DNA of 64,000 nucleotides. It comes from Neoroseomonas marina (GTDB lineage Bacteria; Pseudomonadota; Alphaproteobacteria; Acetobacterales; Acetobacteraceae). Numbering within the stretch: the first letter of the stretch is position 1; every line of letters begins with the position of its first letter. This document shows, in pieces, positions 26,996 through 35,159 of the stretch. The stretch covers positions 124,001 through 188,000 of the forward strand of contig NZ_JABBKX010000003.1 in the NCBI RefSeq assembly GCF_012927745.1, read 5' to 3'. The translations under genes and the position numbers were made by a program. The notes beneath the pieces were generated by a model. It did not search any database and had not been told where the DNA came from. It saw only the letters and a program-made list of their open reading frames with translations.

Positions 26996-27863
26996 ACGTC
27001 TGCGGCAGGTGTTCCGCGATGTAGGGCGGCAGGTGGAAGGCGCCGACATGGATCTCCGGCGTCCAGTAGCGCGTGGTGCCGAGGATGCCCGCGGCTTCGG
27101 CACGCCGGCGGATCTCCTCGACCGGCACGGCGCGGCAGGATGCGTCCTTGCCCGCCCAGCCCAGCGTCATGAAGCCGCCGACATAGGTCGGCACCGCAGC
27201 GACATAAGCCCAGATGTCCGCGAACGCCTTGCCGCGCCGGATCGAGGTCTCGCGCAGTTCGTCCGCCTGCATCTGCGGCACGCCGCACTGGTTCACCACC
27301 AGGCCGCGCGGCGTCAGCAGACGGGCGCAGTTGGCGTAGAACTCGTCGGTGAAGAGCACCTCGCCCACGCCGATCGGGTCGGTGCTGTCGACGATCACGA
27401 CGTCGAAGGACGCATCCGGGGCCTGGCGGACGTAGTCGATGCCGTCGGCGACCAGCACCTGCGCGCGCGGATCATTCCAGGCATCGCCGGCGATGCCGGG
27501 CAGGAACTCCTTCGCCAGGCGGATCACCTCGCCGTCGATCTCGACCATCACGGCGCGCTCGACGCCCTTGTGCTGCAGCACGCGGCGCAGCACGCCGCCG
27601 TCGCCGGCGCCGATGATGAGCACGTTCTTCGCCGCGCCATGGGCCAGCAGCGGCACGTGGGCGATCATCTCCTGGTAGGAGAATTCGTCCGCTTCCGTAA
27701 TCTGCACCACGCCGTCGAGCATCATGACGCGGCCATGCGTCTCGCTCTCGAAGATCATGATGTCCTGGAATCCGGACTGCACGCGCGCGAGCTCGCGCTT
27801 CACCCGGAAGCGCTGGCCCCAGGCGTCGTAAAGCGTCTCGTTCACCCAGAAGTCGTAGGCCAT
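26994..27863 (-). CDS. speE: Spermidine synthase (polyamine aminopropyltransferase)
   Basis: A 289-residue SpeE. The decarboxylated-AdoMet binding motif is NVLIIGAGDGGVLRRVL, the catalytic Asp region is FDVVIVDSTDPIGVGEVLF (Asp in VDSTDP), and the N-terminal part has VKRELARVQSGFQDIMIFES. It transfers an aminopropyl group to putrescine. The neighbouring speD supplies the aminopropyl donor, so the pair makes a complete spermidine module. The ATG at 27863 starts MAYDFWVNETLYD. The stop lies within the long inverted repeat shared with fliP. Confidence 0.94.
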   Translation of the reverse strand: MAYDFWVNETLYDAWGQRFRVKRELARVQSGFQDIMIFESETHGRVMMLDGVVQITEADEFSYQEMIAHVPLLAHGAAKNVLIIGAGDGGVLRRVLQHKGVERAVMVEIDGEVIRLAKEFLPGIAGDAWNDPRAQVLVADGIDYVRQAPDASFDVVIVDSTDPIGVGEVLFTDEFYANCARLLTPRGLVVNQCGVPQMQADELRETSIRRGKAFADIWAYVAAVPTYVGGFMTLGWAGKDASCRAVPVEEIRRRAEAAGILGTTRYWTPEIHVGAFHLPPYIAEHLPQT

Positions 27864-27941
27864 GGCGATGATCCCGTTATCACGCGAAGGGGCCGGACGC
27901 TGCCGTCCGGCCCCCCGTTCAGGTCGGCGCTGGAAGGCGAC

Positions 27942-28400
27942 TTAGCCGATCAGGCCGCGCTTGTGCTCGGAGAGCTGCACCCGCTCCGGCAGGAAGCCGC
28001 GCTTCAGGGCGGGGATCGCCTTATACGGATCGCAATCGCCGCAGACGAAGATGTCGAGCGCGGCGTAGTCCCGCTCCGGCCAGGAATGAATGGAGACGTG
28101 GCTTTCGGCCAGCACCAGCACGCCCGACACCCCGCCGTTCGGCGAGAAGTGGTGGAAATGCCCGTGCAGGATCGTCGCACCGGTCGCCAGCGCAGCCTCG
28201 CGCAACACCGCATCGATGTGATCGGGGTCGTCGAGGTTCGTCGCGCCCCACAGATCGATGATCAGGTGCGTGCCGGCGTAACGGATGCCGTTGCGCGCGA
28301 TGAAGTAATCCTTCTCGGGTTGCGCCGAGCGGTCTTCGTCAATGTTCCGGGTGTCGCTCGGCAAATCCGAGACCATCCCCGGTTGGACGAGAGCTTCCAT
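27942..28400 (-). CDS. speD: S-adenosylmethionine decarboxylase proenzyme
   Basis: A 152-residue prokaryotic-type (class 1b) AdoMet decarboxylase. The self-cleavage site is AESHVSIHSWPER, with Ser100 expected to become the pyruvoyl group after cleavage at Glu99-Ser100. The catalytic His and Cys regions HGHFHHFSPNGG and DIFVCGDCDP are present. It provides decarboxylated AdoMet for the spermidine synthase encoded just downstream on the same strand. The N-terminal 25 residues are a variable extension. Both genes lie inside the motility region. Confidence 0.93.
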   Translation of the reverse strand: MEALVQPGMVSDLPSDTRNIDEDRSAQPEKDYFIARNGIRYAGTHLIIDLWGATNLDDPDHIDAVLREAALATGATILHGHFHHFSPNGGVSGVLVLAESHVSIHSWPERDYAALDIFVCGDCDPYKAIPALKRGFLPERVQLSEHKRGLIG

Positions 28401-28526
28401 GTCAGGGCTCCTTCCAGCCAGCAGATGACCAGGGCGATCGGGGAAGTCCGATCATTTGGGTCAACGGCCGCGCGATATGAGGCAAGGGGTCCGGGGGTGC
28501 AAGTGAAATTCTCCCCCCTGGACCGG

Positions 28527-28554
28527 AAAAATTGCAGATCCCCCACCCGGGGGA
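28527..28554 (-). terminator. Weak terminator after the fliL-to-TPR operon
   Basis: On the minus strand, just after the stop of the large TPR protein gene, a GTCCCCC/GGGGGA-type stem (28539-28554, four-base loop) is followed, after a short spacer, by TTTTT (28531-28527). The stem is short and the T-run is displaced by about seven bases, so termination efficiency is uncertain. It separates the operon from speD. Confidence 0.4.
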
Positions 28555-28562
28555 CGCGCATC

Positions 28563-31352
28563 TCAGCGCGCGACCTGCACGCCTCCCCGCAAGGCCTCCA
28601 GCCGGGCGGGCAGCACACGCAGCATTCCGATCTCCCGTTGCAGGCGCGGAAGGTCGGCGATGCCGCGCAGCGGATCGGACGTCATCAGTGCGAAGGCCTC
28701 GGCCAGCGGACCGCCGTCCATGCGCATGCCATGCGATTCGCGCAGCCCGGCGAGCAGCGCCTCATCCCCCGCCAGCGCGGCATAGGCCGCCGCGCGCACC
28801 ACCGCCACGCGCTCCGTCTGGCCGAGCGGCACCGGCGGCGGCGGAATGGCGGCCGCGAGGTGTTCCATCTGGGCCGCCGCGGCACCGGCCCAGTCCTGCG
28901 CCTCGGCGCGCAATTCCGCGCGTGGTTCAGCGCCCGCGGGGCCAAGGTCCGCCAACATCTGATCGGCGGCGATCCGTTCGCCGCGCCGCGCCATGGCACG
29001 CGCGCGAAGCAGCATGCGTTGGCGCGCGAGGGGTTCGGGCAATCCCGCCGCCGCGCTGCGATCGAGCGCCGCGATCGCCGCGCCTGGCTCGCCATCCCGG
29101 AGGCGCAACGACGCCAGCCGCGCACCGATCGCGGCGCGGGCCTCGGGCGTCGCGCGCGCCGCCGCCTGGTCGAGCAGGGCCGCCGCGCGGCCCGAGAGGT
29201 CGAGCGCGGCAAGCCGGTCGGCCAGCAGCAGCACCGCAGCCTCACCGGCCGCGCCCTCGGGCAGCAGATCGGGATGGGCGTCGAACATCATGGTGGCGGC
29301 GGCCGGCGGCGCGGTCTGCAGGGCGGCGGCGAAGGCCGCGCGCAGGTCCGGGCGCAGCGCGTCGGCGTCCTCGGGGAAGTAGCGCGCGGCTTCCTCGACC
29401 ATCGCGAAGGCGGCCGGTCCCTCCCCGGCCGCGATCCGCAAGGCGGCGATGCGCCGGCGCAGCGCGACTTCCTGCGCGCCGCCGCGCCAGGCGAACAGCG
29501 ACTGTTCCAGCGCCCGCGCGGCGCCGGCCGCGTCGATATCGCCGCGCGCCAGGCGCCGTTCCGCCGCGCGGCGCAGCGCAATGCCGCGCTGGCGCCGGTC
29601 CGCCCCACGGCCGATGGCGTCGAAGGCGGCGAGCGCCTCGGCGTCGCGGCCCTCGGCCTCGGCAACCAGTGCACGGGCGAGGTCGAGCCCCGGCACGTCA
29701 GCCGCTTCCGTGACGAGGCGCGCCGCGCGCGCGGCTTCCCCGCCCGTCGCCATGGCCTCGAGCGCGACCGGCAGCAGGCGGTCGCGCAGCGCCTCCGGAT
29801 AGGCAAGCAGGAGCGGTGCCCCGGCGACCAGGGCGGCGAAGGCCGGTTCCCCTTGGGCCACCGACAACAAGGCGCGCCAGAGATCGACCTCGTCGCCGGG
29901 CGGCAGGCGTGGATCGGCGATGCCGCGCGCCTCCGCCGGCCGGCCGGCGAGCAGCGCCGCCGCGCCCTGCGCCAGGATCAGCCGCGCATCGTCCCGCGCC
30001 CGCGGGTCCTCCCGCAGCGCGAGGCCCGCCATGGCCTGGGCTTCCTGGGGCATGCCGAGGGCGAGCAGCGTCTCGGCCGCGTCGCGCCGCAGGGCGCCGC
30101 GCGAGAGCGGCGGGGCCTCGTTCACCGCGAGAAGCTGCACCCGCAGCCGCTCCAGCAGCGTAGGCACGGGCGCGACGGGCAGGTCGAGCAGGCGCGTCAG
30201 CGCCGCCGATCGCGGCGGCGGCTCCCGCCCCGCCGCGGGCCCGAACGCCAGGGCGCCGCCTGCTGCCTCGACCACGATGCGGTCCGGCAGGGCGCGCAGC
30301 GACACGCGGTCGGACCGCGCGAGCACCGCCGCGCCCATCATGGTCGGCAGCAGGTCGATTTCCGGCAGGCGCCGGCCGCTCGCCATGCCGGGCCCCGGTG
30401 CCCGCAAGGTGGCGACGATGATCGTTTCGCCGGTCTCGGCATCGGCGACGGCGACGATGCCGCCAGGGTCGGCCGCGCCCTGCAGGGCGAGGCGCGGCGG
30501 CGGGCCGGGATCGGGCACGGCGCGCAGGGTCGGCGCTTCGGCGGGCGTGTCGCGCGTCGCCTCGATGGTCCAAGCCGTCCCCTCCCGACGGGCCTGGAGC
30601 CGTGCCGGTGCGGGGGCCGGCAGCCGCAGGATGGTCGCGTCCGGCGTGACCGTCATCTCCATCCCCGCGAAGACCGGATGGCCGCGCAACATTCCCAGGT
30701 CGAAGTCCAGGGCACGGTCGAGGATGGCGATCAGGCTGTCTCCGCGGCGCAGGAGCGCAAGGCCGCTGCCCTCCCCGGCCGGCACCACGATCGCCGCGCG
30801 GTCGCGCGCCGGGCGGATGGACAGCGGTCCGGGAACGGCCGCCGCGACCGGCGCGGGACGCGGCTCGGCGCGGGCCTCGGCGGCGGGTGGCGCGGGTCGC
30901 GCCGGTTCGGGTGGCGGCGGCACCTCGGCCGTCGCGCTGCGCGGCCGGGGCGGTGCGAGGGGCTCGGGCGGCGGGCGCGGCGGTGCCGGCGGCGTGGCGG
31001 GCGCCGCATCCATCAGGTCCACCACGACACGGTTGCCGAGGCGGAAATGCCGGATGCGGGCGCCCGGCGCGGCGCGGATCAGGATCGCACCGTTCTCCTC
31101 GGCCACGGCGACGAGATTGCGTGTGGGCCGGCGTGCCGCGCCGAGATCGATCTCCCCCGGCGCCTCGAAACGCAGGCGGAGCCCGTCCGGTTCCTCGGCC
31201 ACGGAGTAGCCGACGCGGCGCGGCCAGTCGAAGACCAGGCGCCCGTGATCGGCATGGGTGCCGACACGCAGCGGCACGCGCGGCGCCTCCTGCGCCCCGG
31301 CCGGTGCGGCCAGGACCAGCAGCAGCGCCATCCCGGCCGCCGCGCCGCGCAT
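28563..31352 (-). CDS. Large exported TPR-like protein of the motility operon
   Basis: A 929-residue protein. Residues 1-20 are a signal peptide. Residues 25-115 are beta-rich and resemble an AMIN-like module (RVGTHADHGRLVFDWPRRVG, later IRHFRLGNRVVVDLMDA). A Pro-rich linker follows (about 118-172), then a second beta-rich part (to about 395) and a long Ala/Leu/Arg-rich helical-repeat region (about 400-925) of TPR type. It overlaps cheZ at the start and ends the fliL-fliM-DUF6468-motE-cheY-cheZ operon, which suggests a periplasmic motor- or envelope-associated role. Large TPR proteins at this operon position occur in other Rhodospirillales; no function is established that I know of. Confidence 0.7.
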   Translation of the reverse strand: MRGAAAGMALLLVLAAPAGAQEAPRVPLRVGTHADHGRLVFDWPRRVGYSVAEEPDGLRLRFEAPGEIDLGAARRPTRNLVAVAEENGAILIRAAPGARIRHFRLGNRVVVDLMDAAPATPPAPPRPPPEPLAPPRPRSATAEVPPPPEPARPAPPAAEARAEPRPAPVAAAVPGPLSIRPARDRAAIVVPAGEGSGLALLRRGDSLIAILDRALDFDLGMLRGHPVFAGMEMTVTPDATILRLPAPAPARLQARREGTAWTIEATRDTPAEAPTLRAVPDPGPPPRLALQGAADPGGIVAVADAETGETIIVATLRAPGPGMASGRRLPEIDLLPTMMGAAVLARSDRVSLRALPDRIVVEAAGGALAFGPAAGREPPPRSAALTRLLDLPVAPVPTLLERLRVQLLAVNEAPPLSRGALRRDAAETLLALGMPQEAQAMAGLALREDPRARDDARLILAQGAAALLAGRPAEARGIADPRLPPGDEVDLWRALLSVAQGEPAFAALVAGAPLLLAYPEALRDRLLPVALEAMATGGEAARAARLVTEAADVPGLDLARALVAEAEGRDAEALAAFDAIGRGADRRQRGIALRRAAERRLARGDIDAAGAARALEQSLFAWRGGAQEVALRRRIAALRIAAGEGPAAFAMVEEAARYFPEDADALRPDLRAAFAAALQTAPPAAATMMFDAHPDLLPEGAAGEAAVLLLADRLAALDLSGRAAALLDQAAARATPEARAAIGARLASLRLRDGEPGAAIAALDRSAAAGLPEPLARQRMLLRARAMARRGERIAADQMLADLGPAGAEPRAELRAEAQDWAGAAAAQMEHLAAAIPPPPVPLGQTERVAVVRAAAYAALAGDEALLAGLRESHGMRMDGGPLAEAFALMTSDPLRGIADLPRLQREIGMLRVLPARLEALRGGVQVAR

Positions 31353-31942
31353 CAGTCGAAGCTCGCGAGCAGCCGGTCGATCTCCGCCTGGGAGGACGCG
31401 CTTGCCGGCAATTGTGGGCCGTTGGCGAGCTCCTCGCCCTCGGTGCGCGGGCGCGCTTCGGGTTCGGCCGACGCCGCACGGCCGCTCGCACTGGCGACGG
31501 CGGCCGCGACACGGCTTTCGATCGCCTTCAGCGCCGCGACCACCTTGCCGATGCGCTGGCCGGTGATGTCCTGGAAGGAACAGGCCTCGTAGATGCGCGT
31601 CACCGCCCCCTGCAGCGTCGCGGCCGCGGCGGCGGGCACTTCGGCTTCCAGGCGCTCCAGCGTCTCGCAGCAGTCGAGGATCTCGTTCGTCGCCTGCGCC
31701 GTGTGGCCGACGATGGCGTCGAGCTCGTCCGTCGCCGAGGGGATGTGCGCCCCGGTGATGTCATCGACGGCGAGCTGCGCGATCTCCGCCTTGGCGCGCG
31801 CGATGGTGCGGCCGAGCGCCTCGAATTCGGCGAGCAGCGCCGCCTCCTTGGCCGTCAGGTCGCCGGCCATGCTCATCAGCACGGCGCGGACCGCGGCCTC
31901 GATCCGGTCCTCCTCCGGCCCGGTGGGGGTGCCGTCAGGCAT
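31352..31942 (-). CDS. cheZ: CheY-P phosphatase CheZ
   Basis: A 196-residue helical protein. The CheZ active-site motif is visible as ACSFQDITGQRIGKVV with Asp125 and the catalytic Gln129. The C-terminal SSQAEIDRLLASFD is a CheY-binding peptide like that of classical CheZ. A long variable linker (about 150-180) joins the two. It removes phosphate from CheY-P at the motor. It overlaps cheY by eight bases, which agrees with the role. The pair is downstream of fliM in the operon. Confidence 0.88.
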   Translation of the reverse strand: MPDGTPTGPEEDRIEAAVRAVLMSMAGDLTAKEAALLAEFEALGRTIARAKAEIAQLAVDDITGAHIPSATDELDAIVGHTAQATNEILDCCETLERLEAEVPAAAAATLQGAVTRIYEACSFQDITGQRIGKVVAALKAIESRVAAAVASASGRAASAEPEARPRTEGEELANGPQLPASASSQAEIDRLLASFD

Positions 31943-32315
31943 GGACCATCACCTTCTCGATCTTCTCGCGCAGCGTCTCGGCGTTGAAGGGCTTGACGAT
32001 GTAGTTCGACACGCCGGCCTGCTTGGCCGCGATGACGTTCTCCGTCTTGCTCTCGGCGGTGATCATGATGAAGGGGATCTGCTTGAGCCGGGCGTCAGCC
32101 CGCACCTCCTTCAGCAGGTCGAGGCCCGTCATCGGCGCCATGTTCCAGTCGCTGATGACCAGGCCGAAATTCCCGGCGCGCAGCTTGGCCAGGGCCTCCT
32201 GCCCGTCCGTCGCCTCGTCCACGTTGTTGAAGTCGAGCTGCTTCAACAGGTTGCGGATGATGCGGAGCATCGTCCGGTAGTCGTCCACGATCAGGACGTT
32301 GATGTTGCGATCCAT
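31935..32315 (-). CDS. cheY: Chemotaxis response regulator CheY
   Basis: A 126-residue single-domain receiver. Acidic pair Asp11-Asp12, phosphoacceptor Asp56 in VISDWNMAPMTGLDLL, Thr in MITAES and Lys in YIVKPF are all present, and there is no output domain. DWNMP-type context is typical of CheY. It binds FliM at the motor switch, and fliM lies in the same operon. It is followed with overlap by cheZ. Confidence 0.92.
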   Translation of the reverse strand: MDRNINVLIVDDYRTMLRIIRNLLKQLDFNNVDEATDGQEALAKLRAGNFGLVISDWNMAPMTGLDLLKEVRADARLKQIPFIMITAESKTENVIAAKQAGVSNYIVKPFNAETLREKIEKVMVHA

Positions 32316-32333
32316 GGGCGGCTGTCCCCTCCG

Positions 32334-32960
32334 TCAATCCATCGCGGTGCGGCGGGCGCGCTGGCGCGCCAGTTCGGCCGTCACCTCCCGCGCCTTGTCG
32401 GGACGCATGGCCCCGATCACCGGCGCGGCCTTGCGTTCGCCCATGCGGTCGAGGATCTCGACCAGCACCGGCATCTCGAGCTCGTTGAAGATCGTCGCCG
32501 CGTCGCGCGGGCGCATCGCCTCATAGGTACGGACCAGGCCGCGCCATCCTGCCTCCTCGCGGTCGACGCGGACGCGCTCCAGCGCCTCCAGGCGCTGCTG
32601 CAGCGCGGTCAGCTCCTCGACCCGCCGCGCGATGCGGCGCTCGGCGGCCTGCAGGACGATCTCCTGCGCGGCGACGGTCTGCTCGCGCGCATCGATCTCG
32701 GTGCGCCGGGCCCGGAGTTGTTCCAGCAGCGCACGTTCGGCCTGGTCGGCGGGCGTGGGCGGCGGGACGGTGGGCTGCTGCGCCGGCGGCGGCGGCGGCG
32801 GGCGCTCGGCGCGCACCGGCGGCGGCGGATCGGCCGCGCGGGCCGGGGCGACCGGCGCCGCCCGGCCGAACAGCGCGCCGACCAGGGCGTCCGCCTTGAC
32901 CAGGAACAGTGCCGCCATGGCGAGGATCGCGAGCGGCAACAGGCGCGGTCGCGGCATCAT
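32334..32960 (-). CDS. MotE-like flagellar motor chaperone (MgtE_N-type domain)
   Basis: A 208-residue protein. Residues 6-23 form one membrane helix, residues 38-70 are Pro-rich, residues 72-135 form a coiled coil (Arg/Glu/Ala heptads), and the C-terminus (about 140-200) has YEAMRPRDAATIFNELEMPVLVEILDRM, the helical domain shared by MgtE and FliG N-termini. This layout matches MotE, a periplasmic chaperone for MotC in rhizobia, and similar proteins in flagellar operons of other alphaproteobacteria. The start is the first of two ATGs overlapping the upstream stop. Identity as true MotE is not certain. Confidence 0.72.
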   Translation of the reverse strand: MMPRPRLLPLAILAMAALFLVKADALVGALFGRAAPVAPARAADPPPPVRAERPPPPPPAQQPTVPPPTPADQAERALLEQLRARRTEIDAREQTVAAQEIVLQAAERRIARRVEELTALQQRLEALERVRVDREEAGWRGLVRTYEAMRPRDAATIFNELEMPVLVEILDRMGERKAAPVIGAMRPDKAREVTAELARQRARRTAMD

Positions 32961-33388
32961 CGCGCGGCCTTCGGCAGGCCGGCGGCGAGCGCGCGGATCA
33001 GGTCCCGCTCGGCCTGGCTCTGCAGCGGGGCCTCGGCCGGGCGCGGCATCTCGGCGGCGAGCGGACGGCCGTTGCGCACCAGACCTTCCAGCCGGTCGGC
33101 CAGCGCCTCGGCGCGTTCGACCAGGTAGCGCAGGTCGTCGCGCAGCGGTTCCGCGGCGGCCGTGCGTTCGGCGACCTGGCGGCCGGACAGTTCCGCCGAG
33201 GCGCGCAGACGGACCATCGCGGCCTCGGCCATGCGGGCGGCCTCGTTCAGCCCCTGGGCGCTGCCGTCCATCGCGGCGCGGTCGCGGCGGATCTCCCGCA
33301 GCGCGCGTTCCAGGCGCAAGGCGAAGGGGATCGCGGCGCCGAGGAGGCCCAGCAGCACCAGTTGCAGGATCCATTCGAGAGGGGACAT
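32957..33388 (-). CDS. DUF6468 flagellar-operon membrane protein
   Basis: A 143-residue protein with one N-terminal membrane helix (about residues 5-24) and a coiled-coil cytoplasmic or periplasmic part, including RLEGLVRNGRPLAAEMPRP. This matches DUF6468, which is confined mostly to flagellar loci of Rhodospirillales between fliM and the motE-like gene. Function is unknown; a motor- or stator-related role is a reasonable guess. It starts three bases after fliM and overlaps the next gene. Confidence 0.7.
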   Translation of the reverse strand: MSPLEWILQLVLLGLLGAAIPFALRLERALREIRRDRAAMDGSAQGLNEAARMAEAAMVRLRASAELSGRQVAERTAAAEPLRDDLRYLVERAEALADRLEGLVRNGRPLAAEMPRPAEAPLQSQAERDLIRALAAGLPKAAR

Positions 33389-33391
33389 GGC

Positions 33392-34447
33392 TCAGGCCTC
33401 CGCCCGGCGGCCACGGGCGAATTCTCGGGCGATGCGCACGGCGAGCCGCTGCTCCTGCCGGCCGAGTTCCGCTTCGAAGAGCGGCACCTCCCCGCAGCGC
33501 AGCCGCACCGGCGCGCCAGGGGCGACGCCGAGGGCGATCCGGTCGCCCACCTTCAGCGAGATCACCGACGACAGCGGCAGCACCTGCTCGTCCAGCACGA
33601 CGTCGAGCGCGATCTCCGTGCTCAGCAGTTCGTCGGCGAGGTGGGTTTCCCAGATACTGTCGCGGCCGAACTTCTCGCCCATGAACTGCTGCAGCAGCAG
33701 CTCGCGCACCGGTTCCAGCGTGGCGTAAGGCAGCAGCAGCTCGAGCTTCCCGCCGCGGTCCTCCATGTCGACGCGCAGCCGCACCAGCACGCAGGCATTG
33801 GACGGGCGGGAGATGGCGGCGAAGCGCGGGTTCACCTCGAGCCGGTCGAACTTGAACTCGACCGGGCAGAGCGGTTCGAAGGCGGAGGTCAGGTCGTCCA
33901 GCACCACGCCGATCAGGCGCTCGACCAGGGTGCGCTCGATGGTGGTGTAGGGACGGCCCTCGATGCGCATCGCCGCGGTGCCCCGCCGCCCGCCCAGCAG
34001 CACGTCCACCACCGAGTAGATCAGCGCGGAATCCACCACCACCAGGCCGTAATTGTCCCATTGGTCCGCTCGCGCGACGCCAAGCATCGCCGGCAGCGGA
34101 ATCGAATTCAGATAGTCCGCGAAGCGCAGCGAGACGATGCCGTCGATGGACACTTCCACATTGTCCGAGGTGAAGTTGCGCAACGTCGTCGACATCAGCC
34201 GCACCAGGCGGTCGAAGACGATCTCGAGCATCGGCAGGCGCTCGTAGGAGACGAGGCCCGAGGAGATGATCTTCTGGATGCCGCTTTCGTCGGCGGTGCC
34301 GGAGGGTCCGCTCTCGAAGCCGAGCAGGCTGTCGATCTCGGCCTGGTTCAGCACGCGCGTCGCGTCCGGCGCCGGTGCGGCGCCTTCGTCCTCGAGTGCC
34401 GCGCCCCAGGCCGCGGCGAGATCGTCCTCCTCCTGGCTGCCGCTCAC
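33392..34447 (-). CDS. fliM: Flagellar motor switch protein FliM
   Basis: A 351-residue switch protein. The CheY-binding N-terminal motif is RVLNQAEIDSLLGF (about residues 28-41). The middle CheC-like domain carries YERLPMLEIVFDRLVRLMSTTLRNFTSDNVEV and the C-terminal SpoA domain LPLSSVISLKVGDRIAL. It forms the C-ring with FliG and FliN; neither is encoded here. The start is a GTG overlapping the fliL stop as GTGA, giving MSGSQEEDDLAAAWG. The cheY and cheZ genes sit downstream in the same operon. Confidence 0.95.
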   Translation of the reverse strand: MSGSQEEDDLAAAWGAALEDEGAAPAPDATRVLNQAEIDSLLGFESGPSGTADESGIQKIISSGLVSYERLPMLEIVFDRLVRLMSTTLRNFTSDNVEVSIDGIVSLRFADYLNSIPLPAMLGVARADQWDNYGLVVVDSALIYSVVDVLLGGRRGTAAMRIEGRPYTTIERTLVERLIGVVLDDLTSAFEPLCPVEFKFDRLEVNPRFAAISRPSNACVLVRLRVDMEDRGGKLELLLPYATLEPVRELLLQQFMGEKFGRDSIWETHLADELLSTEIALDVVLDEQVLPLSSVISLKVGDRIALGVAPGAPVRLRCGEVPLFEAELGRQEQRLAVRIAREFARGRRAEA

Positions 34448-34980
34448 TGGATCAGGATCTCCGTGAACAGGACGTCGGTGATGCGCGGTGCGGGCTGGGT
34501 GCTGCCGGCGGGCGGGGCGACGGCGATGTTGGCGCGCGCGACCAGCTCCTCCCGCAGCCGGTGGGTGCCGGCGGATCCGCGCAGTTCCTCCGGTCGGGTC
34601 TCCCGCAGGTAGGTCTGGAACAGGTCGAGAAGCCTCGGCATCGCCTGCTGGATCGCGGCGGCATCCTCGGCGCGCGTGATCTCGAGCTTGCTGCGCAGCT
34701 TCACGAAGACCGGCCGCCGGCCCGGTGCGTTCAGGTTCGTGACGATCTCCGGCATGTCGAAGAAGGTCGGCGGGCGCGGGGCTTCGGGGCGCGCCTCGGC
34801 ATAGCCGTCGGCCACCGTGTGCCGGCCCATGCCGAGCAGCGACGGCAGAACGCCGCTGAACCACAGCCCTGCCCCGGCGCCGGCCAGGATGAGCGGCAGC
34901 GCGAGCAGCAGGATCTTCTTCTTCCCGCCACCCTTGGCCTTGCCGTCCTCGCCATGTTCCGCCTGGGCCGCCGCCGACAT
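34444..34980 (-). CDS. fliL: Flagellar basal-body associated protein FliL
   Basis: A 178-residue protein with a short cytoplasmic N-terminus, one membrane helix (KKKILLLALPLILAGAGAGL region) and a periplasmic domain that ends in ITDVLFTEILIQ, the typical FliL tail. FliL supports the stator and torque. ATG 34980 (MSAAAQAEHGED) is preceded by AGAGGTG. It is the first gene of the minus-strand operon fliL-fliM-DUF6468-motE-like-cheY-cheZ-TPR, divergent from flgF. Confidence 0.92.
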   Translation of the reverse strand: MSAAAQAEHGEDGKAKGGGKKKILLLALPLILAGAGAGLWFSGVLPSLLGMGRHTVADGYAEARPEAPRPPTFFDMPEIVTNLNAPGRRPVFVKLRSKLEITRAEDAAAIQQAMPRLLDLFQTYLRETRPEELRGSAGTHRLREELVARANIAVAPPAGSTQPAPRITDVLFTEILIQ

Positions 34981-35018
34981 CCCGCACCTCTGTCCGGGGC
35001 CAGCATCGGCGGGCGCCG

Positions 35019-35022
35019 TTAA
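35019..35022 (-). promoter_or_regulatory. TTAA element upstream of fliL
   Basis: TTAACGG on the minus strand, 39-42 bases before the fliL ATG. The same TTAAC core occurs 36-39 bases before the flgB ATG. It could be a half CtrA box (full consensus TTAA-N7-TTAA) near the promoter of an early flagellar operon, but the partner half is absent, so confidence is low. Confidence 0.25.
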
Positions 35023-35109
35023 GGAAGGCTTGCGCCGCGCCTTTGCCGGGCGCGCAGCACCTCCTGCCGCCCCTCGGCAGGTCCTGCCGGCCGGACCCGC
35101 CGCCGGCGC

Positions 35110-35124
35110 TGGCACGCGCATTGC
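35110..35124 (+). promoter_or_regulatory. Sigma-54 (RpoN) promoter of the flgF operon
   Basis: TGGCACG-CGCA-TTGC, an exact fit to the -24/-12 consensus TGGCACG-N4-TTGC. It lies 36 bases before the flgF ATG and predicts transcription start near 35136 with a 24-base leader carrying a GGAG ribosome binding site. Flagellar rod/hook genes are often RpoN-dependent with an FlbD-like activator; no activator is encoded in this window. Confidence 0.85.
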
Positions 35125-35159
35125 CCTTTCCGTCCCCGCCACCACCGGAGACGCGCCGC

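Noticed and set aside
26814-31592. A plus-strand frame of almost 4.8 kb across speE, speD and the TPR gene
   Set aside because: It spans three well-supported minus-strand genes and their gaps; the absence of stops reflects base composition.
35019-35034. Full CtrA box upstream of fliL
   Set aside because: Only one TTAA half is present; the second half-site at N7 spacing does not match, so I list only a low-confidence half-site.
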